Notes: a model not told the origin generated them from the letters alone. A stretch of 64,000 bases of DNA from Euborellia annulipes (GCA_023213315.1 JAKCPI010001932.1:62001-126000), one strand, 5' to 3'; counted from the stretch's first letter, positions 1 through 10,944 are shown. Numbers and translations are program-made.

Positions 1-143
1 ATCTGCATTTGGAAATTATAGATCTATAATATTACAGGCTGTCTCTTTTTACTTATTATTATTTGACTTCGTTCCTTCTCTGATATATTTAATATTAAAA
101 GTTGATATATTTTTGGAGGCATCTACTAGACCAGTGCTTCCTA

Positions 144-565
144 AGGCAGCTACACACGTAACTGCAAACTTGGCAAGCATGAACGTTCAATCTTTTTGTG
201 CAAGCAAACTGTAGCGTCTGTAGGAGAATTTTGCTCATGCATTTTAATTGTGCAAGCCGCTTGATGCTCGATTGAATTTTAATCATGCACAAGCATATTT
301 GCGCAAGCAAAACTCTCCGCCATTTTAGAAACTTATTGACATTTGATATTTATTTAATATAAATATTAATTCATTTAAAATTTCAATTTAAATATTAATA
401 TTTATTGTGTCTTTGTTTATTTATTTCTTGTTTTCTTCTAATAAATAATCTTCAAGTTTGACATTTTTAGGTTAATTTTCGGCATAAGCTATTTCTTGCA
501 CAAGCATGCTTGTGCCGAAGGGAATTTGTGCATGCTGGTACAAAAAGATTGTACATGCACAGTGA
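144..565 (+). mobile_element. Harbinger-like MITE, copy 1 (3' end lost)
   Basis: Starts AGGCAGCTACACACGTAACT and is closely similar along its length to the copies at 49838 and 51880. Rich in TGCAAGC/GCTTGTGC motifs that pair within the element. Its right end grades into another repeat end near 565. Confidence 0.6.
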
Positions 566-740
566 CGTAGCGAGCTTAATTCGCGCTCGGGGCACAATAC
601 CCCTTTTAGCCCCCCCCCCCATTCGAAAACCATATAATATTATATGTAAAATATACAAAATTATTATATTACACTGGCTCTAAATTTAAAATATATTTTC
701 CAGAAATCAATTATAATAAAAATAAAATTATCCAACAATT
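566..740. other. repeat-end fragment and AT-rich filler
   Basis: CAGTGACGTAGCGAGC followed by a C-rich run resembles the terminal region of the hAT-type elements seen elsewhere (for example near 3130-3180). The rest is AT-rich; nothing further recognised. Confidence 0.3.
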
Positions 741-1260
741 TTTACTTTCTCTTACTTATATATGTAATATATATATATAGAGAAATATTGGATTCATGTC
801 AAAAATTCGATGTTGAGATTTTGATGGATCTTCACGTTTTGAGGTCCCCTGAATCCAAAAAAGTGGTTTTCGCGACATGGTCTGTCTGGGTGGGTGTGTG
901 TGTGTGTGTGTTCAATTTTAAGCATGAAGGAATTGAGCTATGAGGCTCAAATTTTATTTTTAAGTTAAACACCCCCCGGGACCGGAAAAATAAGCTTTTA
1001 ATCAAAATCGGCCAAAGAGTACTAGTACTTTACTGATGTACTTTTTCAGTTTTTTTCGATTTTCTCAAAATTTGCTCCAAGGATTTTTTTTTAAATTCAA
1101 AAATCAATTATTTTTTAGATGCTCTTTAAAATGTATATTCTCATTTTGTCATTGAAATCTTCTGAAGACCACTTTACTCTTGTATTTCATAGGGAAGATG
1201 GAGAAATGGTTGCCATAGTAACAAAATATAAATATTTTCCCATACTTATAAATTTTACAG

Positions 1261-1533
1261 GCCCTCGGGGCGTGGTGTAGAGGTTAGCGTGCTAACCTCG
1301 TATACCAAACGTCGTGGGTTCGGACCCCAGGCAGTCCGATGATTTTATTTAAGTCAATTGGATACCAGATGGCTTAAATAAGAATGCCTGGACCCCATAT
1401 ATGTATATTTATTCAATAACGGTTATCGTAAATGTCTTATATGGCCTGAGTTGCCGAAAAGACTGTATGAATGCTTGTGTGATTGTGAGTGTGAATGAGA
1501 AAAAAAGTGTGAATGTTTAAAAAAAAAAAAAAT
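1261..1533 (+). mobile_element. tRNA-derived SINE, copy 1
   Basis: Head GCCCTCGGGGCGTGGTGTAG carries a pol III A box (TGGTGTAGAGGTTAGCGTG) and B box (GGTTCGGACCCC). The body contains GATTTTATTTAAG and TTGCCGAAAAGACTGT, and it ends in a poly(A) run. It is inserted in the HP element, with AAATTT(T)ACA-like sequence on both sides. Confidence 0.8.
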
Positions 1534-1590
1534 TTACATCTGAATTCATATGTTCCGTACTGTCGGGAACTAAATATATGTTCGACACAA

Positions 1591-1681
1591 AAAATCTGGT
1601 GTGACAAGCACAGAACACAACTTTCGATTACCGAAGGTAAGAGAAAGTTGTGTGCTGTGCGCCAGTCACACCAGATTTTTT
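1591..1681. repeat. large perfect-type hairpin of family HP
   Basis: AATCTGGTGTGAC...GTCACACCAGATT with about 40-nt arms around a short ACC-GAAGGTA turn. The arms also pair through GCACAG/CTGTGC and ACAACTTTC/GAAAGTTGT. The same hairpin recurs at 20681, 35721 and 39318, with half copies at 57899, 58335 and 62909. Confidence 0.8.
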
Positions 1682-1700
1682 GTTTTGCGATCTATTTGGC

Positions 1701-3122
1701 CAGAGGCGTACCGAGGCAGTTGGGGGCCTGGGACGGCACTAGAAGAGGGGGGGCCTAATATTGAATTTTTTTTTTGGGGGGTGCTCATTTTTAAATATCC
1801 TCCTCCATACACAAAAATATTTTTAAAATATCGTACATCCCTGAACCCCAAGGGCTCCGGGGCCTCTCAAAGAGAAATTTTCTTTTTTTTTATCTAAATT
1901 TTTCCGTTTTTACTTGAGGCCTGAGGGCCCCGGGGCCTCTCAAAGAGAAATTTTCATTAAATTTTGCTTTTTTTATCTAAATTTTTCCGTTTTTACTTGA
2001 GGCCTGAGGGCCCCGGGGCCTCTCAAAGGGAAATTTTCATTAAATTTTGCTTTTTTTATCTAAATTTTTCCCTTTTTTACTTGAGGCCTGAGGGCCGGGG
2101 CCTCTCAAAGGGAAATTTTCATTAAATTTTTTTTATCTAAATCTTTGAGGGGGGGGTAAAGGGAAATTTTCATAAATTGTTTTCTAAATTTTCCTTTTAC
2201 TTGAGGTGAGGGGGTCTCAAAGGGAAATTTTCATTAAATTGCTTTTTTTATCTAAATTTTTCCGTTTTTACTTGAGTGAGGGCCCGGGGCTCTCAAAGGG
2301 AAATTTTCATTAAATTTTGCTTTTTTATCTAAATTTTTCCTTTTTACTTGAGGCCTGAGGGCCCGGGGCCTCTCAAAGGGAAATTTTCATTAAATTTTGC
2401 TTTTTTTATCTAAATTTTTCCGTTTTTTACTTGAGCCCTGAGGGCCCCGGGGCCTCTCAAAGGGAAATTTTCATTAAATTTTGCTTTTTTTTATCTAAAT
2501 TTTTCCGTTTTTACTTGAGGCCTGAGGGCCCCGGGGCCTCTCAAAGGGAAATTTTCATTAAATTTTGCTTTTTTTATCTAAATTTTTCCGTTTTTTACTT
2601 GAGGCCTGAGGGCCCCGGGGCCTCTCAAAGGGAAATTTTCATTAAATTTTGCTTTTTTTATCTAAATTTTTCCGTTTTTACTTGAGGCCTGAGGGCCCCG
2701 GGGCCTCTCAAAGGGAAATTTTCATTAAATTTTGCTTTTTTTATCTAAATTTTTCCCTTTTTTACTTGAGGCCTGAGGGCCCCGGGGCCTCTCAAAGGGA
2801 AATTTTCTTTAAATTTTGTTTTTTTTTTACCTAAATTTTTCCGTTTTTAGGCCTGAGGGTCCCGGGGCCCCTCAAAGGGAAATTTTCATTAAATTTTGTT
2901 CTTACTTGAGCCCTGGGGCCTCTCAAAGGGTAATTTTCATTAAATTTTGCTTTTTTTTTATCTACATTTTTCCGTTTTTACTTGAGCCCTGAGGGCCCCG
3001 GGGCCCTCTCAAAGGGAAATTTTCATTAAATTTTTTTTTTTATAAATATGTGGGGCCCTATTCCGGCTCGGGGCCTGGGGCGGACCGCCCCCCACGCCCC
3101 CCCCCCCCTCGGTACGCCACTG
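1701..3122. mobile_element. hAT-type non-autonomous element with internal minisatellite
   Basis: Ends are CAGAGGCGTACCGAGG and, on the opposite strand at 3122, CAGTGGCGTACCGAGG. It is flanked by a perfect 8-bp target duplication TATTTGGC at 1693-1700 and 3123-3130, the hallmark of hAT insertion. There is no transposase; the interior is mostly the tandem array at 1845-3020. It inserted just beside the HP hairpin. Confidence 0.85.
1845..3020. repeat. 84-bp minisatellite, about 13 units
   Basis: The unit contains GGCCTGAGGGCCCCGGGGCC, TCTCAAAGGGAAATTTTCAT and TTTATCTAAATTTTTCCG. Several units (about 2430-2830) keep exact 84-nt spacing, so a 28-residue repeating ORF appears; this is not a gene. 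Units near 2110-2260 are shortened. Confidence 0.9.
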
Positions 3123-3229
3123 TATTTGGCGCCCCTTTGTGAGTAGCGCCCGGAGCATGATGCCCCCCCTCGCTACACCATTGACTAAAGTTGGTTTATT
3201 TGAGAAAGAAAAACGGTAAATTTTCAGCA

Positions 3230-3352
3230 ATTTTTTATTAGTTTACAAAGCAATATAATATTTCCAAATATTTCAGAGACGTATCGGCATCCCTTCTTCA
3301 GTGAATTTCGAAATATTTGGAAATAATGCCTTGTAAACTATTTTTTCTTTCT
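3230..3352. repeat. inverted repeat with hammerhead-like core
   Basis: Arms TAGTTTACAAAG...TTTCCAAATATTTC and GAAATATTTGGAAA...CTTTGTAAACTA-like sequence flank a core. On the minus strand the core reads CTGAAGA (3295-3301), a short paired stem, then GAAA (3271-3274). The same architecture is seen at 43843 and 58660. Confidence 0.55.
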
Positions 3353-3660
3353 CAAATGTTAAAACCAATATTTCCTAGTTAAATATTTATTCTGGGCCAA
3401 ATTACCCTAAAATTTACTTTTATTTAGAAAATAGGCTATATAGCGCTATAAATTTCGTTTTTCAGTATTATTGTATAATAGTAAAATCTGTGGAATAATA
3501 ACCTTGAAATCTTGTATTTAATTTAGAAAACAAATGTTTTTCACGATAACAAATCTATTTATTAATATAATCAATCAATGGAATGTAATTATTAATATAT
3601 TTTTTACTCTTCATAAGTTTTAATTTTATTTTTTAATAAATTTATTTGTATAGAAAATAT

Positions 3661-4051
3661 GTCTTTGTAACAGGAGTGATCAGGAGAATAGAATAGTAGA
3701 GGAGTGTGTTGGCGCCAAAAAAAAATAACCTCCTCTCTGTTTTTAATCTCCGGGTATTAATCATTGGTGATTTATCATATAAATTATATATTGCAATCTT
3801 TATAATTGAATAAAATATCTGATTTGTGCTGCACTCTTGTGGAAACTTGAAAAATTATACTTATAATTCTAAAATACTCCACAGGGTCGCAGCACTAATC
3901 AGCCTGAGAGAGATTTCCTATTAATTTATTATATGATAATTCACCAATGATATTACCCGGAGATTAAAAACAGAGAGGAGGTTATTTTTTTCGTTGGCGC
4001 CAACACACTCCTTTACTATTCTATTCTCCTGATCACTCCTGTTACAAAGAC
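3661..4051. mobile_element. fold-back element, 125-bp inverted arms
   Basis: The left arm (3661-3788, GTCTTTGTAACAGGAGTGAT...) and right arm (3928-4051) are reverse complements with few mismatches. The centre holds a second inverted pair (GTGCTGCACTC...GTGGA / TCCAC...GCAGCAC). The whole 390-bp unit could fold on itself. No protein; superfamily not assigned. Confidence 0.7.
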
Positions 4052-5286
4052 CATATATTTTTAATACAAGTTTGTTTATTAAAAAATAAAATTAATGAAG
4101 AATAAATTAATAATAATCATTATATAAATATTAACAATTAATTAATTAAATTTGTTATATATAGTCTTATAGTCAAAATACATTAAAAAATATTATATTT
4201 TCTAAATTAAGTAACTGGTATTTTAGCTACTTTCCGGTACTTTGCGCAACATAATTGTGATTTTTAGATAAAAAATGGCTACTTGAGCATTACCTAACGT
4301 TTGGGGGGGGGGCATAAAATGTTACAAGGGGGGAGGGAGGGGGTCAAAAATCTTCAAAAATTGCGTTACGTGTACGCTCCCTAATTTGCAGGTGTAACTA
4401 ATAATTTGTCCATACATGTTAGCAATTGCATAGGAATCCGGGCTTTAGTCATGAGAAATAAAGAAAAAGAGCCCTCGGGCTTGGTGTAGTTGGTAGCATG
4501 CCGAGGGTAGCGGGTAAAAATAATAATCTCAATTGTTAAATCAATTTCTATTTATTTTCATATTACGTATTTGATAACACGTATAATAATAAAAAAAAAA
4601 AATGAAAAATAAATAATATTGATAGGATATATTTTCCCAAGTTTTTTTTTTTACAGAATTATTATTTTTTTTTATAATTAATCCAAAAGAGTTTTATAAT
4701 AAATATTTTTTCCACAAATGACTATTTTCAAAACATGTATTTGGAGTTTTTTTTAAATGGAAATAATTACAGTTAAAATGATACTGTATTTACTAATCTA
4801 AGTACTAATTTACAAATATTGCATTATTAGAGACTATGTAGCATGTTCTTTACGATAAACATACATAATTAATTTTGACTTCATTTTAATATAAATATAT
4901 ACAGGGGCAAGATTTAGAGACGAAAATTTCCGCCTCAAAAGAGGTAGATGTATCAATATTATATATATATTATATAATTTAATAATAATAATAATAATTA
5001 CATTATTTCTATTTCCGTAAGATTAAAAGAGATAAATTAATATCATAGTATTTTTTTTTTTAAATTAACAGTCTTTGTACAAAATATGTACACAAATGTA
5101 ATAAATATTTTTAAATACCTAATATTAATAATAATTTTGTATGTTACAAAACAAAGTGAAATACATCATAAGTTTAAGGTGAATACTTTTTTATTTTTTT
5201 ATTTAATTTAAAAATCAGACAAAAATTTATTCTAAAAAAAAATAATTTTTTTTTTAAATTGTTGTTACGATGAAAATGTATAATAA
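4052..5286. other. AT-rich DNA with a SINE head
   Basis: Mostly A/T runs. At 4295-4380 there is a G-rich repeat end (GGGGGGGGGGC...GCGTTACGT). At 4471-4512 there is a truncated SINE head (GCCCTCGGGCTTGGTGTAG). No coding signal. Confidence 0.5.
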
Positions 5287-5400
5287 ACATAGGAATTGAG
5301 AGACAAGGGCGGATACAGGATGGGGTAGAGGGGATAATTACCCCCTCCCTATAATTATTTATTAAATCATTTAGGAATTTAAAATAGATTGTTAAAAAAA
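5287..5400 (+). mobile_element. hAT-type element end (same family as 62868)
   Basis: CAAGGGCGGATACAGGATGG followed by a G-rich then CCCCCTCCC stretch matches the left end of the element at 58144 and the reversed right end of 62868. The other end is missing. Confidence 0.5.
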
Positions 5401-5438
5401 AGAAGGTAAAAGTAAACAAGCTTTATGATTGGCTAGAG

Positions 5439-6378
5439 CAGGGGTAGTCAACCTTTTTTACCGACCGTCCACCTTGGTACCTCTCTGTTACTAGTAAAAT
5501 TTTCTAACCGGCCACTAGTTAAAATTATTTGATGCTGGCAAAAAAAAAAAAAAACATGACAATACCTAGAGTTTGGCTGATTTATAAATTAGGAAAATAA
5601 AATAACTTTGCTTTAAAAAATTTATAAAGTTGAATTACAGAAAGTTAAAGCACATAATAATAGGTCTGTTCGTTTCGCTTGGCATTGCAGTATAATTTAC
5701 ACAATTTGGCTGCAGTATAATTTACACAATTTGGCATGCATTTTGTTCGTTTGAAACTTGGGTCGGGGCAGAAAATATAGATTTTGGTCCATAATTTGAC
5801 TCAATCGAATAGCTTGGTGTTTAATTGTACAGAGCGATCTCAGCGCCAAAGTTTTAGTAGATGACCACTTTTTGTCGCCATTTTCTCTCAAACTATTTTG
5901 ATTAATATATTAAATATAAAAAAGGTAAGCAAGTTTTATGCTTTATTTTCATTTTTTTTTTTTTTTAATTTTCTTTATTATTATTATTTTTATTTATTTA
6001 AAGATCAACGTTATAAAAATATTCCAAACAACATAAATGTCAAATCAAGGTAAGGTTAGGTTAGGTTATTAGGAACTCATTTTGAAAGTTCATCGAATAG
6101 ATATCAATCAAAAAATGCAAAATTCCATTTTTTGTTTTAGGCAGTTTGCACTTTTTGACCTATAGAGCGTGCCATTGCCACTTTGCACTTTTTACCATGG
6201 CAAGTGAAACGAACATACCCAATAATTACTTGATATTGATAACAATATTTCAAAAAAAAAATTTCATTTTAATGTTAAAAAAATAAATAAAGAAAGTAGC
6301 TTCTTTATCGGGCAAAGCTCCACACCGCCAGGTGGAACGCCCACTAATTGGCGATCGGGACCAGGTTGACTACCACTG
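5439..6378. mobile_element. hAT-type non-autonomous element, 940 bp
   Basis: Terminal inverted repeats CAGGGGTAGTCAACCTTTTT and, reversed, CAGTGGTAGTCAACCTGG. A perfect 8-bp duplication GGCTAGAG lies at 5431-5438 and 6379-6386. The duplication fits the nnnTAnnn pattern described for Buster-type hATs. The interior is occupied by another repeat (5663-6220). No transposase ORF. Confidence 0.85.
5663..6220. repeat. dispersed repeat K, nested in hAT element
   Basis: Begins TCTGTTCGTTTCGCTTGGCA and ends with the inverted TGCCAAGTGAAACGAACA-like sequence. Partial copies are at 11600-12350 and 53735-54150. All share GATCTCAGCGCCAAAG-type sequence and TTATTATTTTTATTTATTTAA. Superfamily unknown. Confidence 0.55.
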
Positions 6379-6639
6379 GGCTAGAGCAAGCACGACTTTA
6401 ACGAACAGCTTTAGCTCTTACTTCCCCTTAAAATATATTATTTAAACATAATATTTCTTTTTTTTAATTAAAACTTCTTCAAAAATCAAAAATCTTCAAA
6501 TTTTTTTTTAATTTTTAAAATATGTTTTCACAATAAATAAAAATTAGTTTATTATTAAAATAATAAATTAAATTTCAATTAATCAGTTAATATTTAATAA
6601 AAGCCCCAAGTCGAGGGGGTAATTTAATAAAATAAAATC

Positions 6640-6779
6640 TTGAAAATAGTTTTAAATTTAATTCAGGTTTATTTAAAATAAATAAATAAAATTTTTGCCT
6701 GACTTAAAAGTAAATTGGGTCATTTGTATGAATGACTAGGGACAGAAGAGGATGAATACTGAATGAAAACGAGTTGGTC
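6640..6779 (-). other. probable nkd 3' UTR and poly(A) signal
   Basis: Downstream of the stop there is no further coding signal. The first AATAAA on the minus strand is at 6668-6673, about 107 bases after the stop, in AT-rich sequence; cleavage would be expected around 6640-6655. More AATAAA copies follow at lower coordinates (6.54-6.66 kb), so a longer 3' UTR is possible. Confidence 0.5.
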
Positions 6780-7695
6780 CTAGACCAGGACAGGTGCCTC
6801 TTGGTAATGGTGATAATGGTGATGGATATGTTCGTGAACGTGATGGTGTTCAATTGCCGTTCCATTGGCACCATTGGAACTAGCAGCTGCCCCGGTGGAA
6901 CCTGCACCTGCACCCGCCGTCGGTGTTCCGGGCAAAGAACTCACAACAGGAACTGAAGACGAGTCAGTTTTTAATTTATTTGTCGTTGTTGTGGTGGTGG
7001 TGGTTACACCCACTTCGCCAGGATTGCCTTTGGAATTGTTCTTATTCAACGAGAACTCCTGTTCGAGCCATTTCACTACTTGGGCCATCGCCCTCGCTTG
7101 GTCCTGTTCACGATTTCGGTGCTTTAGATGATGAGGTGAGGAGGTGTGGCCAAGAACGAACCTCTGTTGCGCCATTGCTTCGGCTGCAGCTGCAGCTGCC
7201 GCGGCTGCTGCAGTGGCTGTTGTATCGTGGCTTTTACTCCGATGATGTAACGTTGTTTCTGGAAGAGGAAGCGGAGGAGGAGGCGGTGGAGCAGAGGTGT
7301 GAGGGAGAGGGGGAGGAGGCGGGGGAGGAAGTGGTGGCGGTGTCGGGGGAGCAGCTGGCGGTCCTGATGATGCTTCGTGACTTCGCGACCGATGGTGATG
7401 ATGATGGTGACGATGATGACGACATCGTGGCGGACGAAGTTTGTCATAACGACAATCGAACTCGTTTCCCTGATGCGGACTGTTCATATGTGAATGTTGC
7501 AAATAGTGGTGATACTGTGCGGGTGAATGATGGTGATTTCGGGCGGCATCAGCAAGGTCCAAATAGCAAGACGTCACGCCACCAATACCAACGACGCCGC
7601 CAAATCGGGAGGCGTCAAATAATTCGGAATGCGTCGTTTTATGACGGTGTCGATGGTGCGGGTGCGTAAAGCCTGATCGATCGATGTAGGCTTTC
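6780..7695 (-). CDS. nkd: nkd terminal exon, His-rich C-terminus
   Basis: Residues 392-696 and the TAG stop. The acceptor is AATTTTGCCTTTCAG. From the start come KAYIDRSGFTHPHHRHRHK; a short SCYLDLAD motif similar to the HYLDLAG motif of vertebrate NKD1; a histidine cluster followed by RSRSHE (also present in vertebrate NKD1); a proline-rich region with runs of up to seven prolines; RSKSHD; an 11-alanine run; a helix-like AMAQVVKWLEQEFSL; a threonine run; and a final EHHHVHEHIHHHYHHYQ block. A His-rich C-terminal block is characteristic of Nkd proteins and has been linked to metal binding and Axin/Dishevelled regulation. Here the protein extends six residues past the His block (EAPVLV). The antisense frames of this exon are also open because of its biased composition and are not genes. 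Confidence 0.94.
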
Positions 7696-8132
7696 CTGAA
7701 AGGCAAAATTAAATTATTTGCAAACGTTCAAGAAATTTAGCCATTTAAATTTATCTAAGAAATTTGCTTTCCAGTGTAATGTCAAAGAAAAAAAATAAAA
7801 TTAAAATTCATAATATTAAATGCTATTATTGCAAGAACAAATATAAACACTTGTGCAATATGTAATTTACTCATATATGATAAAATCAATGGCAATTTTC
7901 CATTGAACAAAGAAGGCAGATTGCCAGAGATGATCTTTTAAATATTGGAATAATAATTTTTTTTATAAATATTTAGAAATAATAATATGCTGTAGTAGAG
8001 AATGAAACTGTCGTTTAAAGCAGAAGTTACGCTTCACGTTTCAAGGGTCAGCGATTCGCCTCACGAAGTTTGTCTCTTAAATAATAAAAGAATTTCCGGG
8101 ACGGTTTTTAAATATTATCATTTGATCTCTAC
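7696..8132 (-). other. nkd intron, 437 bp
   Basis: Donor GTAGAG at 8127-8132, acceptor TTTCAG at 7696. AT-rich with nothing else recognised. Confidence 0.85.
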
Positions 8133-8387
8133 CTGGAGGTCTGGAAAGTCAGATTATTCTTGTCCATATTGGCTTGAATGATTTGTAGCAGCTCTTCGCG
8201 TTGCATTGAGCCACTTTTTCGTTCGGGTGGTTGCTGTTGGCAGCAGCTATTCGAAGTCGAATTCTGAAGGGGTATTGAAGTCGAAGGTGGGGGAGACTGA
8301 TTCGATGTCATCGCCGAAGACATCAGAGTGCGAGGATTTCGAGAATAACGACGTACACGTTCACGCCGTTGGTCTGTAGTCGAATGA
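8133..8387 (-). CDS. nkd: nkd coding exon with conserved-looking helix
   Basis: Completes Ser307 and carries residues 308-391 plus two bases of codon 392. The acceptor is TTGTTTTAG and the donor is CCTCCAG|GTAGAG. The exon reads HSTTDQRRERVRRYSRNPRT, then a Pro/Ser/Gln-rich section with a CC pair, then REELLQIIQANMDKNNLTFQTS. That last part looks like an amphipathic helix and is the most protein-like portion. Continuity with the next exon gives FQTS-R-KAYIDRSG. I do not assign a function to the helix; an Nkd-specific interaction motif is possible but unproven. Confidence 0.9.
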
Positions 8388-8736
8388 CTAAAACAAAATA
8401 AAGAATATAATATTAAATAAATGTTTTTATTGTATTTGTTTTAATTTTTATAATCCAGTGGGAGGGGGGGGGGGGATCAATCTCCCCCATCCCCCCTCCT
8501 TGAAACCTGAATCAAGAGAAAATTAAATTAATTACATTTTTTAAAGCTTTTGTGGTTCGTATTATTATTATTAGCCTATTATTATCATGCGAGTTTTTAA
8601 TTATAGACCACTAGCCCAAGAGCTGGCGACGAAAATGGGCAAGCGTTTTCTGAAGGCGAATATTTTCAGAATAGGTTGCATTTTAGTGATGGAAAAGTAC
8701 TCTAGAGTCAGCGCTTCCAGTACAGGAGCCTTTGGC

Positions 8737-9160
8737 GGGAATAAGCCGGAAAAGTTGCGGGAAGATGGTTTTTCGCAAATATCTCGAAAACTATGCGGTT
8801 TTCCGCAAAAATTCATCTATACAAAAATAATCGGAATTAAATTACAAACAAAAATGGTCTAGTACATAATCACGCTAAAGTGAACGGTTCGGGAGATATA
8901 GAGGGGTAAAATTTATAATTCATATGAAAGGAGAGGCACTGGGATAGAGAAATATTTATATCTTGCTACCATGACAACCATTCAATTTTACCCCTCTATA
9001 TCTGCCGAACCGATCACTTTAGCTTGATTATGTACTAGACCATTTTTGTTTGTAATTTAATTTCAATTATTTTTGAATAGATGAATTTTTGCGGAAACCG
9101 CATAGTTTTCGAGATATTTGCGAAAAAGCATCTTCCCGCAACTTTTCCGGCTTATTCCCC
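8737..9160. repeat. long inverted repeat inside nkd intron
   Basis: Left arm 8737-8913 and right arm 8984-9160 are about 177 bp each and nearly perfectly complementary, separated by about 70 bp. Shared landmarks are GGAATAAGCCGGAAAAGTTG, TGGTCTAGTACATAATCA and GATATAGAGGGGTAAAAT. It lies wholly in the 8388-9713 intron, so the nkd pre-mRNA would form a long double-stranded hairpin here. Confidence 0.85.
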
Positions 9161-9713
9161 TGAGTTAGTTTAATTTCATCAACCTCTCCATCCACTTCCT
9201 TTACCTCAAAACAAAATTTTTTTCTCTACCACATCCTCTTAAACAAATCCTGTTTGTTCCTCTCTTCAAGACGTGAGAATCTACCGGTAAATAGTTTATT
9301 TGACTTGTTTCTAAAAATAATATTCTATTCTTATGAAAATTCGAACTCATAATTTATAAAATATTTTTATAATTTAATGAAAAATCCCATGATTGTTCTT
9401 CTCATTTTGGCTTGCGTCCAAAGCTCTGTTTATAAGGAGATGCTCACTCTTTTAGTTTTTAACGTGATAAAAATTTAAGATAAAAATATTTTGCTAGCAG
9501 TTGTTGGGCAAAGGTAATCTATTCACTGGAGCCCTGGTTCAAGTCCAGGGGGCACAAATAAATCATTTCGCAGAATATTTTATGGTGCTTTATAGTTTAT
9601 GAAAAGCATTATTTCAAGCAATTTTCAACTATTTTTGTTATTTTCCACTAACGGAATTTGAATTTGCAAATCATGCCCGAGGCAGCATGTTTGTAAATGG
9701 GAATTTTGTTTAC

Positions 9714-9976
9714 CTATTTCGTTTGGTGGGCTTACTAGTAAGCCCGCCGACTAGATCGGGTTCAGCCGCCGTAAGAAGTCCAGTAGTTGAGTCCTCAGTG
9801 GGTTCTGCTTCGTGTTCGGCCCCGCCGTCGTTGACCTCTAGGTCGGCTACAAGAGCAGGATCTCCACCGGACTCGCTGCTAGTGCTACTTCGACAAGAGC
9901 TGAAAGTCTCGGCTCCTCCTCCTACCAGAGTTGACGACGTCACCGATGTCACCTGGGTCGATGGCGAATGGTTCGC
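9714..9976 (-). CDS. nkd: nkd coding exon, acidic/serine-rich linker
   Basis: Residues 220-306 plus the first two bases of codon 307. The acceptor is a run of T ending ATTCCAG; the donor is AATAG|GTAAAC. It starts in phase 0 with ANHSPSTQVTSVTSSTL and continues through a Ser/Thr-rich and then acidic stretch (DLEVNDGGAEHEAEPTED), ending SKPTKRNR-. No domain is recognised, and linkers of this kind diverge quickly in the Nkd family. Its assignment rests on exact phase joining to both neighbours, the same strand and order, good splice signals, and GC content and codon use that stand out from the AT-rich introns. Confidence 0.88.
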
Positions 9977-10073
9977 CTGGAATAAAAAAAATAAAATAAA
10001 ATAAACAACATCAAGAGAAAAAGAAAAAAAAATGGAGACATATATGGTCAAAACTATTCCAAAACCTGTTGGT

Positions 10074-10405
10074 TGACGTCAGAGCTGGACCCTCCGAGTT
10101 GACACCAATTCCAAATACCCAAATTAGATCTCGAGTAAAAATGATCAATTCAATTGAGTATAGAGATAAAGAAAGATTAATTTTGGAATGGTCAAGAATT
10201 TAATCTCAAATGAGTTATTTCTGAAGAAAAAATTATAAATGTAACCAAACTTTTTTTTATTAGTAGGCCTATAATATTTTTTTTTAAGTGAAACTTTTAT
10301 TTGATCCTTTCAAATTTTTTCGCTCTTCTATCAGCATGTCGCGTTACAAGCCGTGACGTCAAAGGCCGAGACGCTACAGGCCATGACGTCACAAGCCGTG
10401 ACGAC
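10074..10405. promoter_or_regulatory. cluster of CRE-like TGACGTCA sites in nkd intron
   Basis: Perfect palindromic CREB/ATF octamers at 10074-10081, 10354-10361 and 10384-10391, with a near match TGACGACA at about 10398-10405. The last three sit in a degenerate GCCGTGACGTCA tandem repeat of about 30 bp. A further octamer is at 12026-12033. Function is inferred from the motif only. Confidence 0.35.
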
Positions 10406-10944
10406 AAAAATAGGAAAGTTGAAATTTAATATATATGACGAATTATAAAAAAATAATTGTAAGATTTAATTATTCAATTTTTAAATTGATAAAATATAAT
10501 TTTTAAAATAATTTAAAATGATTGAAATCTTCAATTACAAAATAAATATTGTTCTCAGTTTTTAACATGCGTCTATTGATTTCCCATTTTCCAATTATTA
10601 AGTTAAGATTAAAAACGCGATTTTAATACCCTTAATTGAATAATTTTCTGAACATTTTCAGTTAAACGCCTACAATCCCAAAAAAAAGTTTCACTTGCAT
10701 CGTGGTTTCATAAAACCACACAATGATTTTTTTTTTTTAAGAGAGATGGGTAAAAAATTTTTTTAGTTCTATAATTAGTTACGTTTGCTGAATTTTTCAA
10801 AACATAAAATATAATATTAAGATTATTTAGTTAATTTTTTTTAATTTAAAATGAGTTTTTACATCCTTAGATAGATATAATACTCCTAAATATCCTAATA
10901 GTCAAAAGAAAATTTTTTTGTAAAAGTAAGGTTTAAATTCTTAC

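Larger units (their letters stand above)
741..1681 (-). mobile_element. hairpin-ended repeat (family HP), copy 1, SINE nested
   Basis: Runs from the TACTTTCTCTTAC end to the terminal hairpin, i.e. reversed relative to the copy at 35717. Shares the core with CCTGAATCCAAAAAAGTGG, TACTGATGTAC and GCTCTTTAAAATGTATATTC, plus a GT microsatellite at about 895-911. A tRNA-derived SINE (1261-1533) interrupts it. The copy at 22205 is uninterrupted there and shows the empty site. Confidence 0.65.

Noticed and set aside
1261..1333. Possible real tRNA gene
   Set aside because: A and B boxes are present but the cloverleaf is degenerate, the unit recurs with a common non-tRNA body and poly(A) tail, and copies have target duplications: it is a SINE.
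2431..2834. Repeating 28-residue ORFs
   Set aside because: Created by the exact 84-bp period of the minisatellite; no start context and not protein-like outside the array.
6048..6066. GGTTAGGTTAGGTTA as a telomeric repeat
   Set aside because: Only about three TTAGG units inside repeat K; too short for an interstitial telomere tract.
6923..7669. 248-codon open frame on the plus strand
   Set aside because: Exact antisense shadow of the nkd terminal exon; its Glu-rich stretch mirrors the proline/histidine codons of Nkd.
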